Made by a program: the position numbers and the translations under genes. This document shows positions 18,197 through 27,768 of a DNA stretch of 64,000 nucleotides, in pieces (within the stretch, counting starts at the first letter, position 1; each line of letters begins with the position of its first letter). Under the pieces are notes generated by a model that was not told the origin of the DNA, searched no databases, and saw only the letters and a program-made list of their open reading frames with translations. The stretch spans positions 1,820,896 to 1,884,895 of the forward strand of contig NZ_LPUF01000001.1 of assembly GCF_002072955.1 (NCBI RefSeq), in the 5' to 3' direction. Source of the DNA: Methyloprofundus sedimenti (GTDB lineage Bacteria > Pseudomonadota > Gammaproteobacteria > Methylococcales > Methylomonadaceae).

Positions 18197-19069
18197 TTAG
18201 GAGAATACTCCTGTGTTGGACGAGTTCATTTCTTGCTGTTTCAACACCGTACCTCCCTCGGTAATTCCGAGATCTCGGGCAATCACGTTGCATTTAGCCT
18301 GCAGCAGAAAGAATATTGGAGCTGAACTATCGCTTAGACTTTCATAGTTTGCCTGACCTTTGGCGATAATTAGATCAGCCTGTGCAAAGCGTTTGCGGAA
18401 AACGTCTGAACATTGATCCAGCAAAGTACCTGGAGCATTTGAACCATTATCGATAATCTCTGCTACCTGATCGATACCGGCGGCAACTGCATCTTCATAG
18501 GTTGCATCGTTTATAATCGGGCCGGCCTTGACCACATAGCTTACAGGAAGATCAAGGCTTTCGATCAGTACCCGGTCAAACACCGTTTCACCTGCATTGT
18601 CTGCTAAATAGAATACAGATTTGCTTAGAGCTAAAGTACGACGTAATGGGACTAAATCGTTAATAGCAAATGCTTGCGTCAAAACACGCTTCAATGTTGC
18701 ATCCAGATCATAGCTCTCGCTAACCCCAAGATCTATAATATTGCCTGCAATAGCAATACGAACGGCCATTTCAAGAGGGTCTGATGCTACGCTGACCTTT
18801 TTCTTCAGCTCAGGATAGAGTGCTAGTGCCTGTTGGGTGGCTTGGTCCTTATCATCTCTATAGGGATCAATATTGTTAGTTAGCTGCTGAACTTGTTGGT
18901 GGATTTTGTAGGCCAATTGCGGGGGAGTGGAGTTGGACGGAAAAGCACTCAGCTCTTCCATCGTCTTAAGCAATATACTGTGTTGCTGATTTTCAGAAGC
19001 ACCAGCGCGACGGGCGGCACTCAATGCCTGTCTCAGTAAACAAGGGTAACAATCGAGATAGGTTTTCAT
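18197..19069 (-). CDS. DUF89 (ARMT1-like) metal-dependent phosphatase
   Basis: A 290-residue protein of the short DUF89 group (COG1578). The N-terminus MKTYLDCYPCLLRQALSAARRAG has the CxxC found in this group. The metal site shows as LADNAGETVFDRVL (Asp-Asn-Ala-Gly-Glu, about residues 156-169) and KAGPIINDATYEDA; IAKGQANYESL and AKCNVIARDLG follow. DUF89 enzymes are metal-dependent phosphatases acting on damaged or side-product phosphometabolites. It is probably the last intact gene of a leftward run with a metal-type ABC transporter and a methyltransferase. The native substrate cannot be told from sequence. Confidence 0.88.
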   Translation of the reverse strand: MKTYLDCYPCLLRQALSAARRAGASENQQHSILLKTMEELSAFPSNSTPPQLAYKIHQQVQQLTNNIDPYRDDKDQATQQALALYPELKKKVSVASDPLEMAVRIAIAGNIIDLGVSESYDLDATLKRVLTQAFAINDLVPLRRTLALSKSVFYLADNAGETVFDRVLIESLDLPVSYVVKAGPIINDATYEDAVAAGIDQVAEIIDNGSNAPGTLLDQCSDVFRKRFAQADLIIAKGQANYESLSDSSAPIFFLLQAKCNVIARDLGITEGGTVLKQQEMNSSNTGVFS

Positions 19070-19237
19070 ACTAAATAATTAATTTTGGTTTATAAAAAAT
19101 ATCATTCTGACAATATATTTAACATTTTTACCACAGATGGCACTGAGTTTTATATCGTAAATACTCTGTACTCTCAGTGTTTGCTGTGGTTACTCTTTTT
19201 GGAAAGAGTTTACTTTTTGTTAAAATACAATGAATGA

Positions 19238-19873
19238 CTACTTAGATGCCTTATTGATCTTAAACCCTTTTATAACCACAAAAGACCCTGTTCCAAAACC
19301 ATCCTCAATGCGTTGCGTATCTTTTCCTGGGAAAATGGTTTGCTTAGTCTCAAAATTCCCAAATCCGGACTCTTTTAAACAGGCTAAAACTTCCTGTGTT
19401 GAGAAGAATTCGGCAATATTATAAAAATGGCTTTTAACTTTATTAGCTCTATATACTTGTCCTAATTCACTGTCTTTATCAATAAACCCGATAAGAATGA
19501 AACCGTCTTTTTTTAACACACGGAATGCTTCCTGAAAAGATTTTTTAAGATCATCAACAAAGCATATCGTGGTCACCATTAACACAAAATCAAAAGTACT
19601 GTTCTGGATGGGTAGGTCCTCAGCGATACCCGATAGAACCTGTATTCCCAATTTCCTCGCTTTATCTGCCATTTTAGGTGAAGGTTCAACGCCGATTTTA
19701 ATTCCCAAAGGATCAGCGAATTTACCTGAACCAACACCGACCTCCAGACCATAAGCGTTAGCAGGGACAAAGCACTTTAACGCGAGTAGTTCTGCTGCAT
19801 ATTTGTCTGTGTGTTTTTCAAACCAGTCATCGTATATTTCACTAAAGTCTTCAAACGGTGTAATTTTTGCCAT
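19238..19873 (-). CDS. Class I SAM-dependent methyltransferase
   Basis: About 211 residues from MAKITPFEDFSEIYDDWF; the longer start at 19930 adds 19 hydrophobic residues that run back toward the permease gene and is not preferred. The SAM motif I is GLEVGVGSGKFADPLG (about residues 42-57), followed by GVEPSPKMADKARKLG (motif II Glu) and AEDLPIQNSTFDFVLMVTTICFVDD. It belongs to the UbiE/Methyltransf_11 group. It lies between the ABC permease and DUF89 on one strand, while an adenosylhomocysteinase that would remove its by-product is divergent. The acceptor is unknown. Confidence 0.85.
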   Translation of the reverse strand: MAKITPFEDFSEIYDDWFEKHTDKYAAELLALKCFVPANAYGLEVGVGSGKFADPLGIKIGVEPSPKMADKARKLGIQVLSGIAEDLPIQNSTFDFVLMVTTICFVDDLKKSFQEAFRVLKKDGFILIGFIDKDSELGQVYRANKVKSHFYNIAEFFSTQEVLACLKESGFGNFETKQTIFPGKDTQRIEDGFGTGSFVVIKGFKINKASK

Positions 19874-19930
19874 ATGTTTGCTCAGAAAAGTTACGTTAAA
19901 AATAATATTTAACACGTTTTGCCTAAGCAA

Positions 19931-20698
19931 TCAGTGTTTCTGTTTAAAAACCGAAATCAGGAATAAAAGTGCACTGGCAATAATAATCAAGGGTCCAGCG
20001 GGTATATCTAAAATAGCATAAGCGACAACGCCCAGAATACAGGCAAGACTGCCTGTAATTGTGCTGATAACTGTATATTGAGATAAATTACTACTGATAT
20101 TTTTTGCAGTGCATGCGGGGATTGCCAATAATGCTGCGGTCATCAATCCGCCAACGATGCGCACTCCTAAGGCCACTGTCACGGCGATACAAAGCAAATA
20201 TAAAGCATTATAAAGCTTAAGATTAACTCCGCTAGTTTGCGCTAAATCACTGGAGATACTGGCCAATACCATACTGGAGTATATCTTTTTGACGGTGAAA
20301 AATAGTATTATTGAAATAATAACAGTGATTAGCACAGTAGCCTGGGTTATCTGTGACACATCACCCAGTAAAGCGATATCAATTTCTTCTTTTGGCAGAA
20401 ACAGAAAAGCAGTCGCTAGCGAGGCAGAAAAAACCACGGCCGTTAGCGCCTCAAGGTGTAATCGGGTTTTCTGTTCTAGCAGCCATATAATCAATACACC
20501 AAAAGCCAGAAACAGAGTTGCCCCGACTGAAACATCAAAATCATACAGTAGTGCCAGAGCAACTCCTGGCAGGGTCAGATGACCAAGCGCACCTCCCATT
20601 AAAGCCATCCGTTTAGACAGCATCAGAGAACCTAAATAACCTGCAATGGCTCCAATTGTTCCACTCATAATCAAGGCAAGCAAAATTTTTGTTGTCAT
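19931..20698 (-). CDS. Metal-type (ZnuB/ABC-3) ABC transporter permease
   Basis: A 255-residue inner-membrane protein with about eight hydrophobic segments. It fits the ABC-3 family: MALMGGALGHLTLPGVALALL near residue 31, LALGVRIVGGLMTAALLAIPACTA near 175, and the C-terminal AYAILDIPAGPLIIIASALLFL. Family members import zinc, manganese or iron. Its gene lies 5 bases after the ATPase gene, so the two form one unit. No periplasmic binding protein gene is found nearby, which is needed for import, so this may use a remote binding protein. Confidence 0.88.
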   Translation of the reverse strand: MTTKILLALIMSGTIGAIAGYLGSLMLSKRMALMGGALGHLTLPGVALALLYDFDVSVGATLFLAFGVLIIWLLEQKTRLHLEALTAVVFSASLATAFLFLPKEEIDIALLGDVSQITQATVLITVIISIILFFTVKKIYSSMVLASISSDLAQTSGVNLKLYNALYLLCIAVTVALGVRIVGGLMTAALLAIPACTAKNISSNLSQYTVISTITGSLACILGVVAYAILDIPAGPLIIIASALLFLISVFKQKH

Positions 20699-20703
20699 AT
20701 CCT

Positions 20704-21402
20704 TTACCTGTGCTGGTGCTTGTAAAACTTAATACCGGTACCGTATAGCGTTTTCAATTGTTCGGGTGTCAGTACCTCATCCGGTTTCCCCATACACGTT
20801 TGTTGTTTGTTCAAACAGATTACCTGAGTTGCATATTCCCAGACAATATTCAAATCATGCGTGACCAGTAAAATAGTCAAGTTCTGATTTTGCCAGAATT
20901 TATGCAACAGGCTGTAAATGGTTTCTTCACCGCCGATGTCTATGCCTGAAGTCGGCTCGTCCAGAATTAAGACCTCCGGGTTATCCAGCAATGCCCAGCC
21001 AATCAGCATACGTTGAAACTGCCCGGTTGAAAGCTCGTTGAATTGATGGCTTAAAAGGCTCTCATTTAGCCCGACTTCAGCAATCATCGACTTGATAACA
21101 TTTGAATCCGACGTTTTAAAGGCATAGAACTCTTCAATACTTAAGGGGGGAAGGTTTTGTCGTTGCAGGAACTCTTGTGGTGGCAGGTAACTGATTTTCT
21201 GAGCATTCCATGAGACTGAACCCTGATAGGGCAGTAAGTTCTGTAATGCTCTGAGTAAAGTGGTCTTTCCAGCGCCATTCGGTCCAAGAAATATCAGAAT
21301 ATCCTTTTTCTTAACAGTAAAGGAAAGATCATTGATAATCTGTTCGCCTTCATACGCTACTTGAAGCTTACTAACTGTTAATACGGTATTTTCATTAAGC
21401 AT
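20704..21402 (-). CDS. Metal-type (ZnuC-like) ABC transporter ATPase
   Basis: A 232-residue ABC ATPase: Walker A GPNGAGKTTLLRAL (about residues 38-51), Q-loop in LPPQEFL, signature LSTGQFQRMLIGWAL, Walker B EVLILDEP and switch His in LLVTHDLNIV. The signature LSTGQ, with Thr in place of the second Ser, is acceptable for this family. It pairs with the ABC-3 permease downstream. The likely cargo is a divalent metal, given FeoAB and ferritin-like genes in the region. The gene starts the leftward operon and is divergent from adenosylhomocysteinase across a 194-base gap; AGGAGG precedes its start. Confidence 0.9.
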   Translation of the reverse strand: MLNENTVLTVSKLQVAYEGEQIINDLSFTVKKKDILIFLGPNGAGKTTLLRALQNLLPYQGSVSWNAQKISYLPPQEFLQRQNLPPLSIEEFYAFKTSDSNVIKSMIAEVGLNESLLSHQFNELSTGQFQRMLIGWALLDNPEVLILDEPTSGIDIGGEETIYSLLHKFWQNQNLTILLVTHDLNIVWEYATQVICLNKQQTCMGKPDEVLTPEQLKTLYGTGIKFYKHQHR

Positions 21403-22903
<1,501 letters not shown>

Positions 22904-22948
22904 TCACGTCACACTAAATAGTGTAGATTTATTCAGGAGTTTAATCTA

Positions 22949-23311
22949 ATGAAAATTGCAGTAGCAAGCCAAAATCGCAGAGACATTACAGATCATACGG
23001 GACGATGCAGAAAATTCTGGGTCTATGAAATTGAATCCGCAATGATTGTAAGTAAGGAATTATTAGAATTACCTAAAGAACAATCCTTTCATGAAAGCTC
23101 ACCTCACGATCCATCTGCATTAGACGATGTGCAGGTTTTAATAGCGGGTGGTTTGGGTACAGGTCTGTTACGTCGACTTGAAAACAAAAATATTGAAGCG
23201 TTAATTACTACAGAAATTAGCCCCGATAAGGCTGTTGAGGATTACCTGAAGGGAACTCTGGTCACCCTGCCGGCTGAGCCTCATGAACATGGTCATCAGC
23301 ATGGCAAATAA
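22949..23311 (+). CDS. NifX/NifB-C-like dinitrogenase cofactor family protein with His-rich tail
   Basis: A 120-residue protein of the Nitro_FeMo-Co family (MKIAVASQNRRDITDHTGRC at the start, FWVYEI, DVQVLIAGGLGTGLLRRL, then ALITTEIS). The C-terminus HEHGHQHGK is His-rich and probably binds metal. Family members carry or bind FeMo-co precursors or other Fe-S clusters; many occur outside nitrogen fixation. No nif structural gene is in the window. The gene follows adenosylhomocysteinase by 45 bases. A damaged copy of its 3' end occurs at 25016-25117. Confidence 0.83.
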   Translation: MKIAVASQNRRDITDHTGRCRKFWVYEIESAMIVSKELLELPKEQSFHESSPHDPSALDDVQVLIAGGLGTGLLRRLENKNIEALITTEISPDKAVEDYLKGTLVTLPAEPHEHGHQHGK

Positions 23312-23364
23312 ATAGATGTAATATCAGGTTAAAGTGACTTTACAACTGAACAAGGGGTGAAAAT

Positions 23365-24312
23365 ATGATTGTTTTCGGGCCTGTGCCTTCAAGACGTCTC
23401 GGTCGTAGTTTAGGCATCAATAACATTCCGCCTAAACACTGTTCTTATTCCTGTATTTATTGTCAGGTGGGGCCGACAAAAGCAACGGAAATAGAGTCTC
23501 GTGTCTTTTATCAACCGGAATATATTTTCAATGAAGTCAAGACTAGCGTAATGAATCTTCTGGAACAGAATGAGACGATTGATTATTTGACTTTTGTACC
23601 TGATGGAGAGCCGACCCTTGATAATAATCTGGGAAAAACAATCGAACTGTTACGTGATCTGGACATTAAAATCGCCATTATCACCAATAGTTCACTTATC
23701 TGGCGCAAGAAGGTTCGGGAAACTTTGCAATTAGCCGATTGGGTTTCGCTCAAAGTAGATAGTGTGAATGAATCATTATGGCGACAAATTAATCAGCCCG
23801 ATAAAAACTTGAGATTGCAGGAAATAATGTCAGAAATGTTATCTTTTGCTAAGGATTTTGACGGATTTCTGGCAACTGAAACCATGTTGCTCGAAGGAAA
23901 AAATACCGGTGATGCACATATTGCCAGCTTAGTGGAATTTTTACAGCAACTGGCACCGGATAAAGCCTATCTGGCTATTCCTACACGTCCGACAGCAGAA
24001 CAAGGCATTTATGCCCCTGATGCAGATAGACTCAATCATATTTATCAAACAGTAAAACAGGGCATTTCTGAAGTTGAACTACTGACTGGCTATGAAGGCA
24101 ATGCATTTGCTTCCAGTGGAAACCCAGTAGAAGATATACTGGCTATTACTGCAGTTCATCCGATGCGGAAAGAGGCAGTGCAGACCTTACTGAATAAGAC
24201 AGAAACACAATGGAATATTGTTCGGGACCTGATTGAGCAAAACGAACTTCGGGAAATAGAATATAACGGAAACACCTTTTACCTTAGGGCGTATGCACGA
24301 AAAGGTAAGTAA
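23365..24312 (+). CDS. Radical SAM protein, COG0731-type
   Basis: A 315-residue radical SAM enzyme with the cluster motif CSYSCIYCQVG (CxxxCxxC, about residues 27-37), preceded by GPVPSRRLGRSLGINNIPPK. A LTFVPDGEPTLDNNLG segment follows near residue 73 and a helix-turn C-terminal domain near 250-315 (HPMRKEAVQTLL). This fits the Fe-S oxidoreductase group COG0731, related to TYW1 but without its flavodoxin domain. The reaction is unknown. It lies downstream of the NifX-like gene with a 53-base gap on one strand, and both proteins bind Fe-S clusters. Confidence 0.88.
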   Translation: MIVFGPVPSRRLGRSLGINNIPPKHCSYSCIYCQVGPTKATEIESRVFYQPEYIFNEVKTSVMNLLEQNETIDYLTFVPDGEPTLDNNLGKTIELLRDLDIKIAIITNSSLIWRKKVRETLQLADWVSLKVDSVNESLWRQINQPDKNLRLQEIMSEMLSFAKDFDGFLATETMLLEGKNTGDAHIASLVEFLQQLAPDKAYLAIPTRPTAEQGIYAPDADRLNHIYQTVKQGISEVELLTGYEGNAFASSGNPVEDILAITAVHPMRKEAVQTLLNKTETQWNIVRDLIEQNELREIEYNGNTFYLRAYARKGK

Positions 24313-24497
24313 CATATTTGCTAATTATTTTCACTTTCCACTGTTCACTTGGTTAAAAACACGAAAGATAACAAATGGAAGGAAAAAGCAGACTAAAAAG
24401 CTTATTTTCAGAAAAGAGGGTATCGAAATTGCTGAATTCATATAGGTTTATGTCGAAAGTTTATAAATATTAATTGGCTATTAGAAGGAGATCAACT

Positions 24498-24875
24498 ATG
24501 ACAGAAATGGCAAAAGGGCTTTATATTGATGTATCAAGTAGTGATATATTCCAAATTAGACGGGCTTTTGTAGTAGGCACTATGGTGAGGAATAATCATA
24601 AACTTCCAGTAACCGTTGACCTAAGTTTGGGAGCGGTACGTTTTGTTAATAAGGCATTACCATTAGCTGCTGAGCACATAAAGATATACGACAAGACTCT
24701 TCATGATTACATAACTAGCTTTATGAAGGCAGGTGGATTGATCGTTGTCTGCTCAGTTAGCCTAGAAGGTGAAGGGTTAACGAGTGATGATCTGCTTGAA
24801 GGAGTCATGGTAGCTGACCATGATTCAATTATTGCATTGATGCTGGAACAGGAAATCAAGATACTTTCGTTTTAA
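24498..24875 (+). CDS. DsrE-like small protein
   Basis: A 125-residue protein from the ATG at 24498, which follows AGAAGGAG. The pattern MTEMAKGLYIDVSSSD, a Rossmann-like GTMVRNNHKLPVTVDLSLGAVRFVNK, a GLIVVCSVSLEGEGL strand with one Cys (about residue 80) and LLEGVMVADHDSI fits the DsrE/DsrF sulfur-relay family. Such proteins move persulfide sulfur through a conserved cysteine, or are structural relatives without that role. It is separated by 185 bases from the radical SAM gene and ends at a strong terminator, so it may have its own promoter. Confidence 0.68.
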   Translation: MTEMAKGLYIDVSSSDIFQIRRAFVVGTMVRNNHKLPVTVDLSLGAVRFVNKALPLAAEHIKIYDKTLHDYITSFMKAGGLIVVCSVSLEGEGLTSDDLLEGVMVADHDSIIALMLEQEIKILSF

Positions 24876-24922
24876 TAATAGGCCAGGATTAAGAAAAAAA
24901 GATCCAAAATATGGAATGGAGG

Positions 24923-24955
24923 AGGCTGGGTATATACCTGTTTCCAGCTTTTTTT
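24923..24955 (+). terminator. Rho-independent terminator after the DsrE-like gene
   Basis: GCTGG at 24925-24929 pairs with CCAGC at 24944-24948, followed by TTTTTTT. The position 50 bases after the stop is typical. Confidence 0.7.
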
Positions 24956-25015
24956 AATTAGTCATCAGAACAGTTAATTTATTTTTAAGATTTGATAATT
25001 GTCAATTACGAAAAT

Positions 25016-25117
25016 TAATCACTTCCTGATAAAGCTGTCGAGGATTATCTACAAGGAACTCTGCTTACCCAACCAGCTGAGCTTCATGAGCACGGGTATA
25101 AACATGCTGAAAAATAA
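25016..25117 (+). pseudogene. 3' fragment of a second NifX-like gene
   Basis: This stretch reads PDKAVEDYLQGTLLTQPAEL, then HEHGYKHAEK and stop. It matches the last 30 residues of the intact gene at 22949-23311 (PDKAVEDYLKGTLVTLPAEP, then HEHGHQHGK). The frame before it is broken and there is no start. It lies 67 bases before feoAB and is a remnant of duplication or a deletion scar. Confidence 0.78.
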
Positions 25118-25184
25118 TGGCTGATTTTATCGCTGGATCCGGTATGCTTAAATACTAAAAACAGTAAGACAATGGAGATTTTTA

Positions 25185-27716
25185 ATGAGGATTAGTTTAA
25201 ACGGCATGCATGTCGGCGATACCGGGCGTGTTGTAGGGTTTGACACAAGCTTTCTGCCTTACCGGCAAAAGATACTGGCGATGGGACTAACACCGGGAAC
25301 AGAGTTTACTGTTATTCGTATTGCTCCTTTAGGAGACCCCATTGAGATTCGGGTGCGTGGAACCGACCTTAGTTTGCGCCAAAATGAAGTCGCTGCAATA
25401 AAAATTGAACGTCTGAAGCCCCAGTCTCCAAGCCAGAAAACTGATCTCTTTAAAGAAGCAATGACTGTTGCCGTAATTGGCAACCCCAATTGTGGTAAAA
25501 CGACGCTTTTTAATGGTCTGACTGGTTCCAGACAACATGTCGGGAACTGGGCAGGCGTCACAGTAGAACAGAAAACCGGACAGTATCGCTATGACAATAA
25601 AGTGATTACGGTCGTCGATTTACCTGGTATATACAGTCTTGATGTCAATGAGCACTCAACTTCACTGGATGAAAAAGTTGCGCGAGATTTTATACTTTCG
25701 CAACAAGCTGACTTGATTATCAATATTATTGATACCACCCACCTTGAGCATAATCTATACCTCACCATGCAGTTGCTGGAAATGCATATTCCTATGGTGG
25801 TTGTACTAAATAATATGGATGATGCAACAGGTCGGGATATCAAGATAGACAGTGACGAGATAGCTCGGCAACTAATGTGCCCTCTAGTCTCTCTGGTAGC
25901 AACACAAGCAAAAGATTTAAATTCACTGAAATCGACAATCAATCAATTGGTGAAAACAAAGGAACCGTCATCAACTCCGTTTAAATACCCAGAAGAAATT
26001 GTAGCAGCCATTAATCAGCTAACGCCTATAGTTGAAAAGCAATTAAATAATAAATCAATTAACCCGCAATGGATAGCTGTTAAATTGCTGGAAAAGGATA
26101 GTTTTGCCATGAGTCTGGTGGATAAAACATTACAAGATATAGCTCATGAATGTTATCAGACTATCGAAGCCAAGACAGGGGAGGAGGCTGATATTTTAAT
26201 CGTAGATAGTCGCTACAGCTTTATTAATACATTGACCCGGGATTCACTGACACAAAAATCTGAAGCAGGGAAGAAATTATCCGATAGCATTGATAAGGTT
26301 ATCTTGAATCGTTTTCTGAGTATTCCTATCTTCTTCGGCGTTATGTATTTAATGTTTACCTTTACCATCAAATTGGGCAGGGCTTTTAAACCTTTCTTTA
26401 ATGAGTTTGCACAGGCTATTTTTATTGATGGAACGGGCTATTTACTCGGCTTGATTAACAGTCCGCAATGGTTGATTACTTTGCTTGCGGGTGGCGTGGG
26501 TAATGGTATTCGTGAAGTTCTGGCCTTTGTCCCGATTCTGGGGTTTTTATACTTATTTATTTCAGTTCTGGAGGAATCTGGTTACATGGCTCGCGCTACT
26601 TTTGCCATGGATCGTTTTATGCGAGTACTGGGATTACCCGGTAAAGCTTTTGTACCCTTAATACTCGGTTTTGGTTGTAATGTTCCAGCGATGATGGCAA
26701 CACGTACGTTAGAGCGTCCACGTGATCGTCTATTAACTATTCTGTTAAATTCATTTATGACCTGTGGTGCACGATTGGCAGTATTTACATTATTTGCCGC
26801 TGCATTTTTTCCAGAAAACGGTGGGCTGGTGGTTTTTAGTCTTTATATGATTGGTGTAGGCGCTGCATTTTTAACTGCAATGCTGTTAAAACACACTTTT
26901 CTCAAAGAAGAGTTTTCGCTAGTGGTTATGGAAATCCCCAGCTACCATATTCCAAAATTGAAAAATGTATGGCTCAATACCTGGACACGCGTGAAATTTT
27001 TTATTATCCGGGTAGGAAAAATCATCATTACGATGGTGTTAATTCTTCATATCCTTAGTAGTCTGGGAACGGATGGCTCGTTTAAAGAACACAATATTGA
27101 AAACTCTGTATTAAGCGCAGCCGGACGCATGGTTACACCCTTATTAAAACCGATGGGTATTGATCAGGAAAACTGGCCAGCAACCGTGGCTGTTTTTACC
27201 GGTGTTCTGCATAAAGTAGTGGTTATCAGCACCTTGAAGACTATTTATGCGGAAGCTGATCACACCGGGCAACAAACAGAAAAAAACTTTGCATTCTGGA
27301 CAGCGATTAAACATTCTTTTATGACCATTCCCATAGGACTTAACAAGATGCTGGGCATTAATGCCGCAGCAAAAAACGATCAATTCACAAGCCCATTTTT
27401 CAGTGCCCTGCAGGATAATTTTCATGGACAAATAGGTGCCTACGCCTATTTATTATTTGTGTTACTTTATTTCCCCTGTATTGCCACCACTTCGACAGCC
27501 TATAAAGAATCCAGCTTTGGCTGGACTGTTTTTATGTCAACCTGGGCAACGGGAATAGCCTATCTGACAGCCACGTTATTTTATCAGCTAGCAACCTATA
27601 ACCAGCACCCAGGTGTAACAATCAGTTGGCTAATCGCTTCCTGCCTTATCCTGATATCAATCATGTTGGGGTTTCGGTATTGGGGTAGGCGCAAGCAAAT
27701 CAGTGTAGTGCATTGA
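25185..27716 (+). CDS. feoB: FeoA-FeoB fused ferrous iron transporter
   Basis: An 843-residue fusion. Residues 1-75 are a FeoA SH3-like domain (GFDTSFLPYRQKILAMGLTP, then GDPIEIRVRGTDLSLR). A GTPase follows with G1 GNPNCGKTT at 99-107, G2 WAGVTVE, G3 DLPG and G4 NNMD. The membrane half contains the Gate motifs with FGCNVPAMMATRTLE and TSTAYKESSFGW near the end. It imports Fe2+ across the inner membrane, normally under low oxygen. The start has GGAG about nine bases upstream. It is followed 52 bases later by a P1B ATPase on the same strand, suggesting a joint iron or metal unit. No FeoC or Fur site was recognised. Confidence 0.95.
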   Translation: MRISLNGMHVGDTGRVVGFDTSFLPYRQKILAMGLTPGTEFTVIRIAPLGDPIEIRVRGTDLSLRQNEVAAIKIERLKPQSPSQKTDLFKEAMTVAVIGNPNCGKTTLFNGLTGSRQHVGNWAGVTVEQKTGQYRYDNKVITVVDLPGIYSLDVNEHSTSLDEKVARDFILSQQADLIINIIDTTHLEHNLYLTMQLLEMHIPMVVVLNNMDDATGRDIKIDSDEIARQLMCPLVSLVATQAKDLNSLKSTINQLVKTKEPSSTPFKYPEEIVAAINQLTPIVEKQLNNKSINPQWIAVKLLEKDSFAMSLVDKTLQDIAHECYQTIEAKTGEEADILIVDSRYSFINTLTRDSLTQKSEAGKKLSDSIDKVILNRFLSIPIFFGVMYLMFTFTIKLGRAFKPFFNEFAQAIFIDGTGYLLGLINSPQWLITLLAGGVGNGIREVLAFVPILGFLYLFISVLEESGYMARATFAMDRFMRVLGLPGKAFVPLILGFGCNVPAMMATRTLERPRDRLLTILLNSFMTCGARLAVFTLFAAAFFPENGGLVVFSLYMIGVGAAFLTAMLLKHTFLKEEFSLVVMEIPSYHIPKLKNVWLNTWTRVKFFIIRVGKIIITMVLILHILSSLGTDGSFKEHNIENSVLSAAGRMVTPLLKPMGIDQENWPATVAVFTGVLHKVVVISTLKTIYAEADHTGQQTEKNFAFWTAIKHSFMTIPIGLNKMLGINAAAKNDQFTSPFFSALQDNFHGQIGAYAYLLFVLLYFPCIATTSTAYKESSFGWTVFMSTWATGIAYLTATLFYQLATYNQHPGVTISWLIASCLILISIMLGFRYWGRRKQISVVH

Positions 27717-27768
27717 AAAATCAATCTTACAATCAAAAATAGAGCAGTTAAAAACGAAAGGTAATATT

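Noticed and set aside
22949-23311. Part of a nitrogen-fixation cluster
   Set aside because: No nifH, D, K, E, N or B gene is in the window, and NifX-like proteins are common outside nitrogen fixation.
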